From positions 620,001 to 684,000 of the forward strand of contig CP073694.1 of NCBI GenBank assembly GCA_018228705.1: 64,000 nt of DNA, written 5' to 3'. Each line of letters begins with the position of its first letter. Positions within the stretch are counted from its first letter, which is position 1. This DNA comes from Dysosmobacter sp. Marseille-Q4140 (GTDB lineage: Bacteria > Bacillota > Clostridia > Oscillospirales > Oscillospiraceae). This document shows positions 36,278-45,768 of the stretch, in pieces. Position numbers and translations under genes: made by a program. The notes beneath the pieces were generated by a model, which worked only from the letters and a program-made list of their open reading frames with translations, was not told where the DNA came from and searched no databases.

Positions 36278-37117
36278 TTATTGAATCGACATTAATTCCT
36301 CCGCCTTATGTAAATATTCTATCCCCCTTCTAGCGCATGTATCCTCATCAGGAAGCGGCAAGATTTCCAATGTAATATAGCCCATATATTTTTGCTTCTT
36401 CAAAATCTTCATTATCTTTAAAAAGTCAATACCTCCAGCCCCTGGATACTTTCGATTATTCTCTGCGAAGTGAACATACCCCACTCTTTTTCCAGCATAC
36501 CGGGTAGCCATCTCTATATCCGTCTCTTCGATAGCCATATGATGGGTATCGATGTGTATTTTTATGTTATCCCGCTGAAGCGAGTCAATAAAATCACATG
36601 TCTCTATCACAGAGTTCAAATAATTATTTACATAAAAATTAATTGCTTCCAGGACAATTGTAACCCCGTGCTTTTTTGCTTTTTCACTCAGCAGGCACAA
36701 TTCTGTTTTAAAGCGGTCCATATAAACTGCCCGGTCTCCTCCATCCGGAATATTTCCTCGGACACATCCAATGATGACCGGACAATCAAACGCCTCCGCT
36801 AATTCCACATCATAAAATAGTCGCCGCCGCATTTCAGCCCTTTTCTCTTCATCATCATCAATCATGGAGAGGCCGTTCAGCGAATATTCCAGTCCAGTTG
36901 CAATTGCGCAAATTTCCATTCCTTCAGCTTCACACGCCCTCTGATAGGCGCATACATCTACCTTATGGGCATCCCGAAGCTGCAGTTCAATTCCATCATA
37001 TCCCAGCATCTTTGCTTTGCGGATAACATTGTGAATCTCATCTCTGTATACCACCGGAGCAGACAGTGAAAGCGGTTCCGTTGCAATAGACAGTCCAAAT
37101 TTAAAATTTTTGTTCAC
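36278..37117 (-). CDS. Sugar 3-epimerase-like TIM-barrel protein
   Basis: Cytoplasmic enzyme of about 279 residues in the xylose-isomerase-like TIM-barrel family. Candidate metal and catalytic residues lie where ketose 3-epimerases have them: Glu in VLEAINFYVNN, Asp in HIDTHHMAIEE, His in YVHFAENNRKYPGAGG, and Glu in TLEILP. This suggests epimerisation of a ketose or keto-acid sugar, but related isomerases and dehydratases share the fold. The GTG at 37117 follows GAGGAG by seven bases; the longer ATG form at 37153 overlaps the upstream gene without a site. Last gene of the run starting with the UxaE-like gene. Confidence 0.8.
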   Translation of the reverse strand: MNKNFKFGLSIATEPLSLSAPVVYRDEIHNVIRKAKMLGYDGIELQLRDAHKVDVCAYQRACEAEGMEICAIATGLEYSLNGLSMIDDDEEKRAEMRRRLFYDVELAEAFDCPVIIGCVRGNIPDGGDRAVYMDRFKTELCLLSEKAKKHGVTIVLEAINFYVNNYLNSVIETCDFIDSLQRDNIKIHIDTHHMAIEETDIEMATRYAGKRVGYVHFAENNRKYPGAGGIDFLKIMKILKKQKYMGYITLEILPLPDEDTCARRGIEYLHKAEELMSIQ

Positions 37118-37139
37118 AGTTTTCTCCTCGCCCGTCTGT

Positions 37140-38198
37140 TTATACAGTTTCATCCATAACGATCATTGCCTTACCGGGTGTACCTCCGGTAACTTTCAGT
37201 TCTTCAAATCCTTGCTGCAATTTGGAAAAAGGAATTTTCTTGGTAACGAATTTCTGAATGTTCACCTTTTTATTTGCAGCTAAGCGGAGCACAGTTTCAA
37301 ACTCGTCCGGGAAATGGCCTTTTGTCCCGTTCCATACCACTTCTTTGAGGACAAACGCAGCATGGTTGATTTTCATTTCAGGACAGTACGCAATCGACGT
37401 CAGTCGCTTTCTCGCCCGCGGGTCAGGCTTGAATGCGTGCTCCAGAGCCCCATTCACAGCGGAAGATGCTGCGCAGCAATCCAGGACCACATCAAATCCG
37501 CCTTTCGATATTTCCTGATATTGCTCAAAAAGATCAGGATCATCTGCTTTCAGTACGTAGTCGCAGCAATTAAAGCTGCGAATCACATCGATTTTCTCCG
37601 GCACAATTTCTGTAATCGCAATCGTCCCAGCGCCGAAGGATCTCGCCCACTCGGCAGCCCCGCAGCCCTGGATCCCGCCTCCCAGAATCAGCACTTTATC
37701 ATTTGGCTTAATTCCAGTCCTAACAACCGCATGCAGAGAAACAGCTAACGGCTCTAGCAAGGCTCCCTCTTCATTGGAAACAGTTTCAGGGAGCTTGAAA
37801 AAACTGTTGGAAAACCAAGTAGTATATCTGCTGTAAGCCCCTGGATGGCTCATCTCTCCGCCTTTCCAGGTATAGACTTTACGGTTACGACAAGCCTCAA
37901 AATTTCCAGCCAAGCAATCCGGGCAATGGCCACAGAATTCATGATAGATATTCTGCGTATAGCCTGCTACGCGGTCGCCTTCCTTGAAATCACTGGTACC
38001 CGGATCAACGATCACCCCTGAAAACTCGTGACCCATCACCTGTCCAATATGCTCCTCCCCATGTTTCCACCACTCAGTATCCGTACCACAGATACCCACA
38101 TGCGTCACTTTTACCAAGGGAGTCCCGTTGACTTTAAAGTCTTCGTCTATGAACTGAAACTGTTCTTTTCCCGCAAGGATCGCGCAAGTGTTTTTCAT
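37140..38198 (-). CDS. Zinc-dependent alcohol/polyol dehydrogenase (MDR family)
   Basis: Medium-chain dehydrogenase of 352 residues using NAD(P)+. The catalytic zinc site is CGTD plus MGHEFSGV, the structural zinc site has four Cys in CGHCPDCLAGNFEAC, and the nucleotide loop is LGGGIQGCGA. It would oxidise a sugar alcohol, or reduce the keto form. The ATG at 38198 follows GGGGAGAG; earlier in-frame codons lack a site. It lies 22 bases before the epimerase-like gene and 146 bases after a second MDR gene with which it shares only family-level similarity. Exact substrate unknown. Confidence 0.9.
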   Translation of the reverse strand: MKNTCAILAGKEQFQFIDEDFKVNGTPLVKVTHVGICGTDTEWWKHGEEHIGQVMGHEFSGVIVDPGTSDFKEGDRVAGYTQNIYHEFCGHCPDCLAGNFEACRNRKVYTWKGGEMSHPGAYSRYTTWFSNSFFKLPETVSNEEGALLEPLAVSLHAVVRTGIKPNDKVLILGGGIQGCGAAEWARSFGAGTIAITEIVPEKIDVIRSFNCCDYVLKADDPDLFEQYQEISKGGFDVVLDCCAASSAVNGALEHAFKPDPRARKRLTSIAYCPEMKINHAAFVLKEVVWNGTKGHFPDEFETVLRLAANKKVNIQKFVTKKIPFSKLQQGFEELKVTGGTPGKAMIVMDETV

Positions 38199-38344
38199 AT
38201 GTATCTCTCCCCAATTCAGCATTTGCAAGCAGATTTGTCAGCACCTGTATAGGACATTTCCCCGCAGGCACAAACCATTATACCCATCACATTTCGTTGA
38301 ACTCGCCCAGCTTATAGAAATGGCTCCATGTCTCACAAGCTATC

Positions 38345-39388
38345 CTAAAATTGATTGTCCGGCAGTAGAACAATTTTATATTTCTCCTTATGGATAGCAG
38401 CTTCAAACCCCTCTTTCCATTTTTCAAGAGGCACCTCCATATTCATCAACGGTGCAAGGTTCACTTTCCCCTCTGCCATCAGTCTCATTCCGATTTCCCA
38501 GGAGGTGGTTGCCGTTGAATTTGTTGTGATATAGTTTGCCTCTTTTAAGAAAAGCTGATTTAGATCCACTTCTACAGGCCCGCCCCAGCAGCCAATCTGC
38601 AGGTGTACGCCATTGGGTGCAACTATTTTGATGCAGTTATCCAGAGATACCGCCACCCCTGTACAATCACAAGTAATATCTGCTCCATACGGATTTCTCT
38701 TGTAAACCGCTCTTTTGAGCATCTCGAAACTTGTAACGACTTCATCTGCCCCCAGTTCTAATGCCAGCTGTAATTTTTCTTGGTCAACAGGCAGACCCGA
38801 AACGATGACATATGCTCCTCTGGACTTCAGCAGCTGAGCCGCCATCAAGCCCATAGGCCCCGGGCCGCTGACGACGGCTACATCGCCGGTATGCACAGTG
38901 ATGCGCTCATAAACGCCTCGTACAATACAGCAGAAAGGTTCTGCCAGAGCATACAGCTTCTTTTCCTGCAGAGTCTTCGCAGTCTCCGGCAATTTATAAC
39001 TGTATCGGGCAGGAACCACCACATAATTTGCCATAGCCCCGTCATCATAAGATCCTATGGATCTGCGGTCCCTACATAAAGTGACCAAGCCCTTTTTACA
39101 ATACACACATTCGTTGCAGCTATAGCAAGCGGGCAATGCTGTAACCCAGTCTCCCACTTTAATATTTTTTGTGTCCCCGCAGGTCTCTGTTACCTGTCCG
39201 ACAAACTCATGCCCTAAAACCACGGGCATCTCCAGATACCTTTCATCAAAATAAGCATGGATATCACTGCCGCAAATACCGGCGGCCAGCACTTTGACTT
39301 TCAGTTCTCCTTCCTTAGGAATCGGCTCAGGGATCTCCTGCAGCGCAAGGCCATCTTGGCCAACGGCAAATTTTACTAATCCTTTCAC
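38345..39388 (-). CDS. Zinc-dependent alcohol/polyol dehydrogenase (MDR family), second copy
   Basis: Medium-chain dehydrogenase of 347 residues. The catalytic zinc site is CGSD plus LGHEFVGQV, the structural zinc ligands are in CYSCNECVYCKKGLVTLC, and the nucleotide loop is SGPGPMGLMAA. Resembles sorbitol or threonine dehydrogenase-type enzymes. The GTG at 39388 follows GAGGGG; an earlier frame extension overlaps the UxaE-like gene. It starts 14 bases after that gene, so the two are likely co-transcribed and act on successive intermediates. Confidence 0.9.
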   Translation of the reverse strand: MKGLVKFAVGQDGLALQEIPEPIPKEGELKVKVLAAGICGSDIHAYFDERYLEMPVVLGHEFVGQVTETCGDTKNIKVGDWVTALPACYSCNECVYCKKGLVTLCRDRRSIGSYDDGAMANYVVVPARYSYKLPETAKTLQEKKLYALAEPFCCIVRGVYERITVHTGDVAVVSGPGPMGLMAAQLLKSRGAYVIVSGLPVDQEKLQLALELGADEVVTSFEMLKRAVYKRNPYGADITCDCTGVAVSLDNCIKIVAPNGVHLQIGCWGGPVEVDLNQLFLKEANYITTNSTATTSWEIGMRLMAEGKVNLAPLMNMEVPLEKWKEGFEAAIHKEKYKIVLLPDNQF

Positions 39389-39402
39389 TATTCTGTCACC
39401 CC

Positions 39403-40932
39403 TCAAATGCATTGAGACATGCCTAGCGAACATTCCATTCCTACTCCAGCAGTTTTTTCGCCCCTCGTCGGTGCATGCTGTTCGCCCAATTTCAAATCAC
39501 CTATGTGGCAGACTCCCAATGTTTGGGCATGTCGGCCAATGTGATGGTACAGCATCTCGCTATATTCCCACCGGTGCTTACGAATTGCTTGATACAAGCG
39601 CCGTTTTAAGCCTTTATCCTCCAAAATCTTCCCATATGCTATGTGCAACACCTGCCTGGAAGCCGCATTATCCAGTAAAGTGCATAGTGCTTTTTCCGAC
39701 AGGTCATTCAAATCCGGGATAGTAGACAAGTCAGGAGTGACATGGTAGTTTTTTCTGTTTTCCTCAAATGTAGTAACTGCAACATCCCAAATCTCCTTAA
39801 ACAGCACTGGCTCACATTTTGCCAGCACCCGAAGCGCCTCCAGCCAACTCGTTCCAGATGTCTTAACATGGAAAAATCCTTCAGTCTCCTTCCCAATAAT
39901 GGGGAAAACCGAAAATTTATCGCTGCCGGAGTGGATACTTAGCTTATACCCAAAGAACCTTGCAATATCATTATGGGATCTGACTTCTTTTCGAAGTGTC
40001 TCATGGTCTCCGATATAATCGATTCCCTTTTGAAACTCTCCGCTGAAGCGAGGCGCAATGGTGGAAAAGCGGATTCCTCGGAGTCTCAGTTCATTCGTAA
40101 CGAAAAAGTGGTCCAGCGGGGATGTCACCGTCAATGTTTCATCAATGGAAATTTCAAAGTTCACCTCTGATGCATGGGAAGCAATGCAATCGAAATATAC
40201 CTTATTGATAAATTCAATGGCGTTTCCATATACAGCCACAATCCGTCGTAATGTACACAGATCATACTTTAGAATCGTATGAGCACTCACGGCAAATGAA
40301 TGGGTCAGATATCGCTCCCGCAGTTCCGGATCGACTTCGCATCTTGCCGAGATCTCCTCATCCGTCAGAATAGCTGCTTCATTATCGATATGGTCACTGC
40401 AATCCAATGTGATCATGGTATAGCCATGGGCAATGGCCTCCCGAACTTCTTCCAAATGCTTTAAATGGTCTCCATCCGCACCGAATCCGCCGCGGTAGCC
40501 TTCACGGAAAACAGAAAACGTAGCACTGTCAATCACATCATCCATTGTCCGGTGAGTGAGTGTCATTTCCCGAACAGACTGTTGTGCCAGTACCGGCATC
40601 ATTTGGTACTCCTTAAATACCCGAAGATGGCCTTCCCCGGCTAAACCCAGCCGATCCCCAACGCCAAATGTTGAGTGTCTATCAAGAACGGGGACGGGCA
40701 CGCAGAATGAAAAATGCTTCCGCAAGAACTTTGCCGTGTCGTGGTCCAGTTCACTGAGCCAGTATGTATTTCCATCATGGCTATGACGTTCCCCGGGATA
40801 TCGCCTGGAATCACCAACAATGCATAGCTGATCCCTTTCTCCGGCATCGATCATAAAGCAGATATCTGTTCCAATACTGTTTATAGAGTCCGGATAGATT
40901 TTAAATTGCTTTTGAAAAAAAGAAAAATCCAT
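39403..40932 (-). CDS. Tagaturonate epimerase-like protein (UxaE family)
   Basis: Cytoplasmic protein of 509 residues resembling the UxaE family, which converts tagaturonate and fructuronate into each other by C4 epimerisation in Thermotoga-type hexuronate catabolism. Features I associate with the family are FGVGDRLGLAGEGHLR near residue 90, the metal-binding-like LDCSDHIDNE, and KLSIHSGSDKFSVFP. It is first in a run with two dehydrogenases and a ketose-epimerase-like gene. The family call is from memory of sequence patterns and the substrate could be another keto sugar acid. A terminator separates it from the transaldolase-like gene upstream. Confidence 0.7.
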   Translation of the reverse strand: MDFSFFQKQFKIYPDSINSIGTDICFMIDAGERDQLCIVGDSRRYPGERHSHDGNTYWLSELDHDTAKFLRKHFSFCVPVPVLDRHSTFGVGDRLGLAGEGHLRVFKEYQMMPVLAQQSVREMTLTHRTMDDVIDSATFSVFREGYRGGFGADGDHLKHLEEVREAIAHGYTMITLDCSDHIDNEAAILTDEEISARCEVDPELRERYLTHSFAVSAHTILKYDLCTLRRIVAVYGNAIEFINKVYFDCIASHASEVNFEISIDETLTVTSPLDHFFVTNELRLRGIRFSTIAPRFSGEFQKGIDYIGDHETLRKEVRSHNDIARFFGYKLSIHSGSDKFSVFPIIGKETEGFFHVKTSGTSWLEALRVLAKCEPVLFKEIWDVAVTTFEENRKNYHVTPDLSTIPDLNDLSEKALCTLLDNAASRQVLHIAYGKILEDKGLKRRLYQAIRKHRWEYSEMLYHHIGRHAQTLGVCHIGDLKLGEQHAPTRGEKTAGVGMECSLGMSQCI

Positions 40933-40997
40933 ATAAATCCAAGCCTCTCTTAGTGAAATTATCCCTGTGCCGTTTTAGTTTTGCACCAAAGATAAAA

Positions 40998-41034
40998 AGA
41001 TAAGCGTGGGCGGCTGTTGTGCCCACGCTTATCT
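40998..41034 (-). terminator. Rho-independent terminator after the transaldolase-like gene
   Basis: Fourteen-base arms (AGATAAGCGTGGGC and complement) with a 9-base loop, followed on the minus strand by TTTTATCTT. It divides the importer/transaldolase unit from the UxaE-like unit. Confidence 0.85.
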
Positions 41035-41135
41035 CGGTTGATACAAAACGTGAGGCAAAGCACAGTTGTGAAAATCGCCGACACACCGATGTATCTAAGA
41101 AAACCTGATATCTCTTTCTACCCAAACTATCTGAA

Positions 41136-42182
41136 TCAAAACCACCGCTTAGAGTCCGCCGCCTGATACGTCTCCAGGGGGATCCAGCCAGTCCACAGAA
41201 ACTGGGAAAGCGTTTTCTGTGTTACGCCGAAGGACAGGAACTCCTCCGGTTTCAGTCCGCCTTCCTCATAAGCCCGAACGAACTCCGGAATCTTGTACAA
41301 CTCCCGAATAATTTGCTCAGGAATCTCTTCATCAATATGGCACACCCGCTCAGGATCCGCTTCAATAACCATCTGTTGGATACGGGCTTGAAGGGAAAAC
41401 GTCATATCTGCACCGGCCATGGAAGTGAGATGATGAACCCCGCGCAATCCTGCCGGCATGACCTTCGCCGGAATACCACGCTTTTTAAATAATGTATAAA
41501 CTTTTTTACAAATCGCGTTTCCGGCATTTTGAATCACCGCAGGGTCTATATCAATTCGATTATCTTTTGCAACCTCAAGCAAATATTCGTCAAGGCGTCC
41601 CCCCTGCTGAACTACAAAAATTGGCTTTGGTTGAATTCCGGCTTTCATCGCCTTTGCCCGTCCACGCATATATGCTTCACCAACAGCCATCGCCTGGGAA
41701 ACAGAGAAATTCAACGTTGTACAAACCGCAATGCCACGAGAAGCCAATTCTTCCACCAGCGGAAGTGCAGACATAATCGAAGGCGTTTTTACAGAAATAT
41801 TCTCAGCCCAAGACGCGTAACGGAGACCCTGGGCAATCATTTTTTCCGTATCATTGCAAATTGTTGGATCCAACTGCCCCAAGGCATATCCATTCTCCCC
41901 CCGCGTTTTCCGGTAAATATCGTGAAATTTATTTGCCGCATAAACAGCGACCATCTTCAATAATGCTTCTGCTCGCTCGGCAGGTTCCAGGTCTTTTGGG
42001 ATTTTATCAACTTCCGGCTGCCAAAACTCCGGCACCGCCTGTAATGTTTTATAGGTGAGAACTGGATTTGTTGTAACACCAAGCGCACCATTTTGGATAG
42101 CTGCATCGATTTCTGCCGGAATGGCAGAGTCATGCCAGAACCTAGTGGGCGTCTCACTTGTCAACCATTGGAGATAATTCAT
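41136..42182 (-). CDS. Transaldolase-family enzyme
   Basis: TIM-barrel Schiff-base enzyme of 348 residues. The N-terminal ALGVTTNPVL and the lysine in ISVKTPS (Lys132) match the transaldolase nucleophile region, and LNFSVSQAMAVGEAY follows the TLxFS motif. The protein is longer than FSA-type enzymes and belongs to a broader clostridial transaldolase-like group, so it may be an aldolase for an unusual sugar phosphate or keto acid. The ATG at 42182 follows AAAGGA; a start nine codons earlier overlaps the site. It lies after the livF gene and ends in a strong terminator. Confidence 0.82.
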   Translation of the reverse strand: MNYLQWLTSETPTRFWHDSAIPAEIDAAIQNGALGVTTNPVLTYKTLQAVPEFWQPEVDKIPKDLEPAERAEALLKMVAVYAANKFHDIYRKTRGENGYALGQLDPTICNDTEKMIAQGLRYASWAENISVKTPSIMSALPLVEELASRGIAVCTTLNFSVSQAMAVGEAYMRGRAKAMKAGIQPKPIFVVQQGGRLDEYLLEVAKDNRIDIDPAVIQNAGNAICKKVYTLFKKRGIPAKVMPAGLRGVHHLTSMAGADMTFSLQARIQQMVIEADPERVCHIDEEIPEQIIRELYKIPEFVRAYEEGGLKPEEFLSFGVTQKTLSQFLWTGWIPLETYQAADSKRWF

Positions 42183-42328
42183 TACCTCGTTCCTTTCTTC
42201 ATCAGTCAAATGAAGCTGCGAGCTCTTGTTCTGCTGAAAGTACTTCTATAAACTCATCCCGCAGATATAAAGATTACAGCACTCGTGCCTCTCTCAGAGT
42301 TACAGAAACTTGCTCTCCCATCACAAGA

Positions 42329-43054
42329 TCAGGCACTTCCCAAGTAGGCCGCCTGCACACCTTCGTCATTCAGCAGATCCTCGCAGTTTCCGGTCATGAC
42401 AATCTCGCCGGTCTGCAGAACATACCCTCTCTTCGCCGTACTCAAGGCAATTTTAGAATTCTGCTCAACCAGCAGGATTGTTGTACCATCTTCCCTGCTG
42501 ATTTGCTTGATTGCCTCAAATATCTCGTTGACAATAAGAGGAGCCAAACCAAGAGAGGGCTCATCCATCAGCAAAATCCGTGGATGGTTAATCATGGCAC
42601 GCGCAATCGCCAGCATCTGCTGTTCGCCACCCGACAGCGTACCGGCCAACTGATTTTTCCGTTCCTCAAGGCGCGGGAACCGTTTGTAGAGGCTCTCTAC
42701 ATCATGCTTAATATTTTTACTGTCCTTCCGCAAAAATGCGCCCATCATCATATTTTCATATACAGAGAGCTGAGAGAACACATGTCGCCCTTCCAACACC
42801 TGCATAATTCCTTTTCCGGCGATCTTATGTCCACCGATTCCCACAATGTTCTCACCCGCTAAAAGGATCTCACCTCGAATACCACGGGCATCAGTCAAAC
42901 CCGAAATGGTCTTCAGTGTTGTGGATTTTCCGGCTCCATTAGAGCCGATAATCGTAACGATTTCTCCTTCATCCACATAGAGGTCTATCCCTTTAACCGC
43001 ATGAATATTTCCATAGTAATAGTGAAAATCGTGCAGTTCCAGCAGCTTTGCCAT
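42329..43054 (-). CDS. livF: Branched-chain-type ABC transporter ATPase (LivF)
   Basis: ATPase of 241 residues. Walker A is GSNGAGKST, the signature is LSGGEQQM and Walker B is ILLMDEPSLGLAP, all typical of LivF. The stretch EGRHVFSQLSVYENMMMG is also LivF-like. It overlaps the livG stop by one base and forms the ATPase pair with LivG. Such importers take up branched-chain amino acids but also amides, aromatic acids and other carboxylates; here neighbours suggest a carbon source. Confidence 0.95.
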   Translation of the reverse strand: MAKLLELHDFHYYYGNIHAVKGIDLYVDEGEIVTIIGSNGAGKSTTLKTISGLTDARGIRGEILLAGENIVGIGGHKIAGKGIMQVLEGRHVFSQLSVYENMMMGAFLRKDSKNIKHDVESLYKRFPRLEERKNQLAGTLSGGEQQMLAIARAMINHPRILLMDEPSLGLAPLIVNEIFEAIKQISREDGTTILLVEQNSKIALSTAKRGYVLQTGEIVMTGNCEDLLNDEGVQAAYLGSA

Positions 43055-43809
43055 CAGTCATCCCCCCCCAAATATGCCCTAATTACTTCAGGATGGCTTT
43101 GGATTTCCTTTGGCGTTCCGTTTGCCAAATTGGTTCCCGACTCAATTACATAAATCTCATCAGCAACATCCATGACCAATTTCATGTCGTGTTCAACAAC
43201 GAGCACGGTAATCCCTCTGTCGATGATCCTTCGGATCAACACATTCAGGTCTTCTTTCTCCGCCGAGTTCATACCCGCCGCCGGCTCGTCTAACAAAATC
43301 AGCTTCGGATCATTCGCCATGCCGCGAATAATCTCCAGCAGACGCTGCTTACCATACGAAAGGCTGCCCGCCTGATCTTTGGCATGCTCCGTCAGTCCAA
43401 CAAAGTCCAGCAATTCATAGGCTCTTTCTAAGGACGCCGCTTCTTCTATGCGCATGGACTTAGTATGAATTAGATTTTTCCAATAATTACTTTTCAGACG
43501 GGTGTGCATGCCAACCTGAACATTTTCCAAAACGCTCATTTTCCGGAACAAATTAATCACTTGATACGTTCTGGAAATGCCGGCGTCATTGATTTGATAT
43601 GGCTTTTTCCCATCAATTCGAACGCCATTGAACCATATTTGACCAGAATCAGGCTTGTATACTCCCGTAATCTGATTAAAAAGTGTTGTCTTGCCCGCAC
43701 CGTTGGGACCAATAAGTGCCGTAATTTGGTTTGGTTTAACATGCATGCAAATATCATTGGTGGCTTTCAGGCCGCCGAAGCTGAGGTTCAAATGTTCAAT
43801 CTTCAGCAT
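43054..43809 (-). CDS. livG: Branched-chain-type ABC transporter ATPase (LivG)
   Basis: ATPase of 251 residues. Walker A is GPNGAGKTT, the signature is LSYGKQRL, Walker B is LILLDEPAAGMN, and the LivG-specific GISRTYQVINLFRKMSV is present. Its start overlaps the end of livM, so the importer subunits are translationally coupled. Works as a heterodimer with LivF under the LivH/LivM pore. Confidence 0.95.
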   Translation of the reverse strand: MLKIEHLNLSFGGLKATNDICMHVKPNQITALIGPNGAGKTTLFNQITGVYKPDSGQIWFNGVRIDGKKPYQINDAGISRTYQVINLFRKMSVLENVQVGMHTRLKSNYWKNLIHTKSMRIEEAASLERAYELLDFVGLTEHAKDQAGSLSYGKQRLLEIIRGMANDPKLILLDEPAAGMNSAEKEDLNVLIRRIIDRGITVLVVEHDMKLVMDVADEIYVIESGTNLANGTPKEIQSHPEVIRAYLGGDD

Positions 43810-44779
43810 TCTTGATCACCTCGCTCTTTCGTTTGTGGCCAAATCTCAAGTTGACTAATCCGCTCGGCATAAAGAGAACAACCGCTAGGATAAATACGCC
43901 ATAGAACAAAGTCTGATACTGTGCAAACTCCCGGAGGCCTTCATTAATCAACTGAACAATAATGACACCCAGAACAGGTCCCCACAGTGTTCCACTACCG
44001 CCAAACAGCAACATAATCAAGAACATAACAGATTGGTCAAAAATAAAGGTGGATGGATTAATGTATCTCACGAGATATGCATACATAGCGCCAGAGAATG
44101 CAACAAAAAACGCACTGGTACAGAATGCAGTCATTTTGTAACGGCGAACATTAATTCCCATCCCGCCAGCGGCAACTACATTTTCGCGGATTGCAATCAT
44201 TGCTCTGCCGGTTTTGGACGCCACCAAATTTCGTTTGATGAGCAGGCAGACCACTGCCAGCACCAATCCTATGTAATAGAATTTGGTATAACTATCTACT
44301 GCAAAGCCAAACAAATTCAATTCATTCGGAAAATAACCGACGAAATTTCCAGTGATATTGTTCGGCGACGCCGAAATAAAAGAATACATGATTTCGCCAA
44401 AAGCAATCGTAGCAAGGGAAAGAAAATGAAACCGCAGCTTTGTCGCGGGAAATGCAATTACCGCAGCAACTATAACCGCAAGCACACAAGCCAACAAAAT
44501 GCTCAATAATTGCGGTACTCCGCAGCTTTTATCAAGAATGGCTGCTCCATACGCTCCGATCGCGAAAAAGCCAGCATGTCCCAACGAAATTTGCCCGCAG
44601 TATCCAAACAAAATATCAAGTCCGGAGGCAGCCAAAATATACACTAAAATAAAGCAGCCAAGCAGCACAAAATAGCTGGCGCTGGAAAGCCCGCTTACAA
44701 GCAAGGGGAACAACAGCACGATCAGGGCGATAACAGCTTTTACGCCGTCACTTTTCTTCATTTTTTTTAACTTTTCCAC
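43796..44779 (-). CDS. livM: Branched-chain-type ABC transporter permease (LivM)
   Basis: Permease of 327 residues with about nine hydrophobic segments. LivM landmarks are GLDILFGYCGQISLGHAGFF, SLATIAFGEIMY, and the cytoplasmic loop SKTGRAMIAIRENVVAAGGMGINVRRYK. The Lys-rich N-terminal tail is usual. Pairs with LivH to form the channel. Codon use is more AT-rich than in the dpp operon. Confidence 0.94.
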   Translation of the reverse strand: MEKLKKMKKSDGVKAVIALIVLLFPLLVSGLSSASYFVLLGCFILVYILAASGLDILFGYCGQISLGHAGFFAIGAYGAAILDKSCGVPQLLSILLACVLAVIVAAVIAFPATKLRFHFLSLATIAFGEIMYSFISASPNNITGNFVGYFPNELNLFGFAVDSYTKFYYIGLVLAVVCLLIKRNLVASKTGRAMIAIRENVVAAGGMGINVRRYKMTAFCTSAFFVAFSGAMYAYLVRYINPSTFIFDQSVMFLIMLLFGGSGTLWGPVLGVIIVQLINEGLREFAQYQTLFYGVFILAVVLFMPSGLVNLRFGHKRKSEVIKNAED

Positions 44780-44798
44780 GGTCTATACCTCCTTACCA

Positions 44799-45677
44799 TC
44801 AGTCCTGCAGAGCTTTCTCGTTAAACAGGCCTGTCGGCTTGACAAACAAGAACAGGAGGAGCATGCCATACGTAAACATATCTTTATATTTGGAAGTCAC
44901 ATAGCCAGCAATCAGGGTTTCGACTATACCAACCAATACGCCGCCTACAATTGCTCCGTACATATTTCCGTATCCGCCGGAAACCGCGGAAGCGAATCCC
45001 TTTCTTCCCAGACCTGCTCCTAGAGTTGTATAGACTCCGTACATAGGTCCAATTAGAATTCCACCCAAAGCAGCTATGCCTGAAGCAATACCCCAAGTCA
45101 CACCAGTTGTCAGAGAAACATTGATTCCGCAGCTCTTCGCTGCAAGCGGATCCAATGCAGCCGCGCGCATTGCAGTTCCAAATCGAGTCTTACTCATAAA
45201 AAAGTGCAGCAGCAGCATACATGCAGCAGTAACTACAATACAAACGATGTTTTCCACTTGAATGACTTTACCTGCGATTTTAACGCCAGAGTATCCTTCA
45301 ATAATCTTTGGAAAGTTCCATTGCTGCGTTCCCCAAATAAACTGGGCGCCATTTCGAATGATATAAGAAATGGCAATGGTCGCCAGCAGAACAAACGTAA
45401 CATTGTTATTTGTCTTATTGAGAATAATCCGAATAGCTCCTCTTTCAATGACAATTCCCAAGAAAAACATAATGACCATTGTCAAAGCAAGCGCCACAAA
45501 AAACGGAAAACCCAGAACCCTAGCAAATGTAACACCCAAGAATGCTCCCAGGGTCAGCAAATCGCCCATCGCCATGTTCATCAGGCCAGAGGCCTTATAA
45601 ATCAAACTATATCCCAAGGCGATAAGGCCGTAGATGCTGCCTAAGCATAAGCCTGCAATAATCAAAGTCAGTAGCAT
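44799..45677 (-). CDS. livH: Branched-chain-type ABC transporter permease (LivH)
   Basis: Permease of 292 residues with eight or so hydrophobic segments. LivH hallmarks are GLCLGSIYGLIALGYSLIYKASGLMNMAMGD at the N-terminus and the coupling loop TRFGTAMRAAALDPLAAKSCGIN. It starts 91 bases after the binding-protein gene across a hairpin and lies 19 bases before livM. Confidence 0.94.
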   Translation of the reverse strand: MLLTLIIAGLCLGSIYGLIALGYSLIYKASGLMNMAMGDLLTLGAFLGVTFARVLGFPFFVALALTMVIMFFLGIVIERGAIRIILNKTNNNVTFVLLATIAISYIIRNGAQFIWGTQQWNFPKIIEGYSGVKIAGKVIQVENIVCIVVTAACMLLLHFFMSKTRFGTAMRAAALDPLAAKSCGINVSLTTGVTWGIASGIAALGGILIGPMYGVYTTLGAGLGRKGFASAVSGGYGNMYGAIVGGVLVGIVETLIAGYVTSKYKDMFTYGMLLLFLFVKPTGLFNEKALQD

Positions 45678-45705
45678 ATTCCGCGCCTTTCCTCTTTATA
45701 GAATA

Positions 45706-45741
45706 GTGGGGGCATCCCACAATGAAACAGAATGCCCCCAC
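45706..45741 (-). terminator. Intercistronic hairpin between livK and livH
   Basis: Ten-base arms (GTGGGGGCAT and ATGCCCCCAC), about 30 bases after the binding-protein stop and without a T tract. Same placement as the hairpin after the dpp binding protein; probably a partial terminator or stabiliser. Confidence 0.55.
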
Positions 45742-45768
45742 CATAAAACCCTTGTTGTTTACAAATAT

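Noticed and set aside
41136..42182. Sulfoquinovose (sulfo-transaldolase) pathway
   Set aside because: The partner isomerase, sulfolactaldehyde enzymes and sulfonate exporter are absent; only a generic transaldolase-like protein is seen.
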